Assembly (NCBI GenBank): GCA_965646165.1
Contig: CBFFYP010000121.1
Location: 1 to 7,074, forward strand
DNA from: MGBC114844 sp910585855
GTDB lineage: Bacteria; Bacillota; Clostridia; Lachnospirales; Lachnospiraceae
Reading direction: 5' to 3'
Length of the DNA: 7,074 bases
Part shown: positions 6,888 through 7,074 of the stretch, one piece after another
Position numbering within the stretch: position 1 is the first letter of the stretch
How the letters are laid out: each line of letters starts with the position of its first letter
Position numbers and translations under genes: made by a program
Notes under the pieces: model-generated
The model's input: the letters and a program-made list of their open reading frames with translations, nothing else
The model's database searches: none
Told to the model about the DNA's origin: nothing

Positions 6888-7074
6888 CCGAAACAAAAAA
6901 AGAATCGTGTTTAAACTTTGCGGAAGATTTGTTCTGCAATAAAATATAATTTCTACCTCTATTCCACCAACAACGAGAGGCGGTTTGCTCCTATCCTTTG
7001 CTTGTGACTTCGGAGAACGGTTAGAAAGTCTTGGGCTTCTGTGGAAACACCTAGAATTTTTTGCATATCCTGCT
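6888..7074 (+). ncRNA. Structured repeat element C (5' part only, cut by window end)
   Basis: This is a direct repeat of the first 188 bases of A, nearly colinear with few indels. The leader (6888-6975) resembles A 2-90, including the A-run, AAACTTTGC and TTGTTCTG. The left outer arm (6976-7000) differs from A at one base. The second-stem arm AGAAAGTCTTGGGCTTCTG is identical to A. The window ends inside the 5' half of the apical hairpin, so pairing partners and core are not visible. It has the same orientation as A and starts head to head with B. Confidence 0.65.

Noticed and set aside
6541..7074. CRISPR array or integron attC cluster
   Set aside because: Repeats are hundreds of bases long, in opposite orientations and without regular spacers; no cas or integrase gene is present, and the attC core motifs are not seen.
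1..7074. A composite transposon bounded by A and C
   Set aside because: The flanking copies are direct repeats but no transposase or recombinase is encoded in the window and no target-site duplication can be assigned, so only the repeat relationship is reported.

Overview
The window looks like chromosomal DNA of an AT-rich Gram-positive anaerobe of the Clostridia, most likely Lachnospiraceae. This is inferred from the low GC, the strong AGGAGG-type ribosome binding sites, the fused two-half FtsX-type permease next to its MacB/LolD-like ATPase, and a chemoreceptor without a CheR-tethering tail. No rRNA, tRNA, CRISPR array, transposase or phage gene is visible.

All four convincing protein genes lie on the minus strand, in two operons. 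The right-hand operon (6361 down to 2972) has a good promoter, an ABC ATPase and an 881-residue permease, and should form a MacB/BceAB-like ATP-driven membrane machine. The left-hand operon (about 2600 down to 435) has an extended -10 promoter, a methyl-accepting chemotaxis protein that starts at GTG, a 106-residue secreted or membrane-anchored protein of unknown function, and a clear intrinsic terminator.

The non-coding parts are the unusual feature. Four related, highly structured elements surround and separate the operons: A (about 2-415, plus), D (2680-2825, minus), B (about 6548-6876, minus) and C (from about 6888, plus, cut by the window end). A and B share a well conserved core, but their long paired arms differ in sequence while staying complementary. 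Several base pairs show compensatory double changes. Where stems are imperfect in B and D, nearly all imperfections are G-U pairs on one strand and A-C mismatches on the other, so the selected form appears to be single-stranded, presumably RNA, of defined polarity. D has a different interior but the same stem base and the same 3'-terminal GGCGTCCTCT motif as B. A and C are direct repeats bracketing the whole 6.9 kb module, and B and C stand head to head.

I cannot match these elements to a named RNA family from memory. I regard them as a dispersed structured-RNA (or structured mobile DNA) family and the most interesting part of the window.
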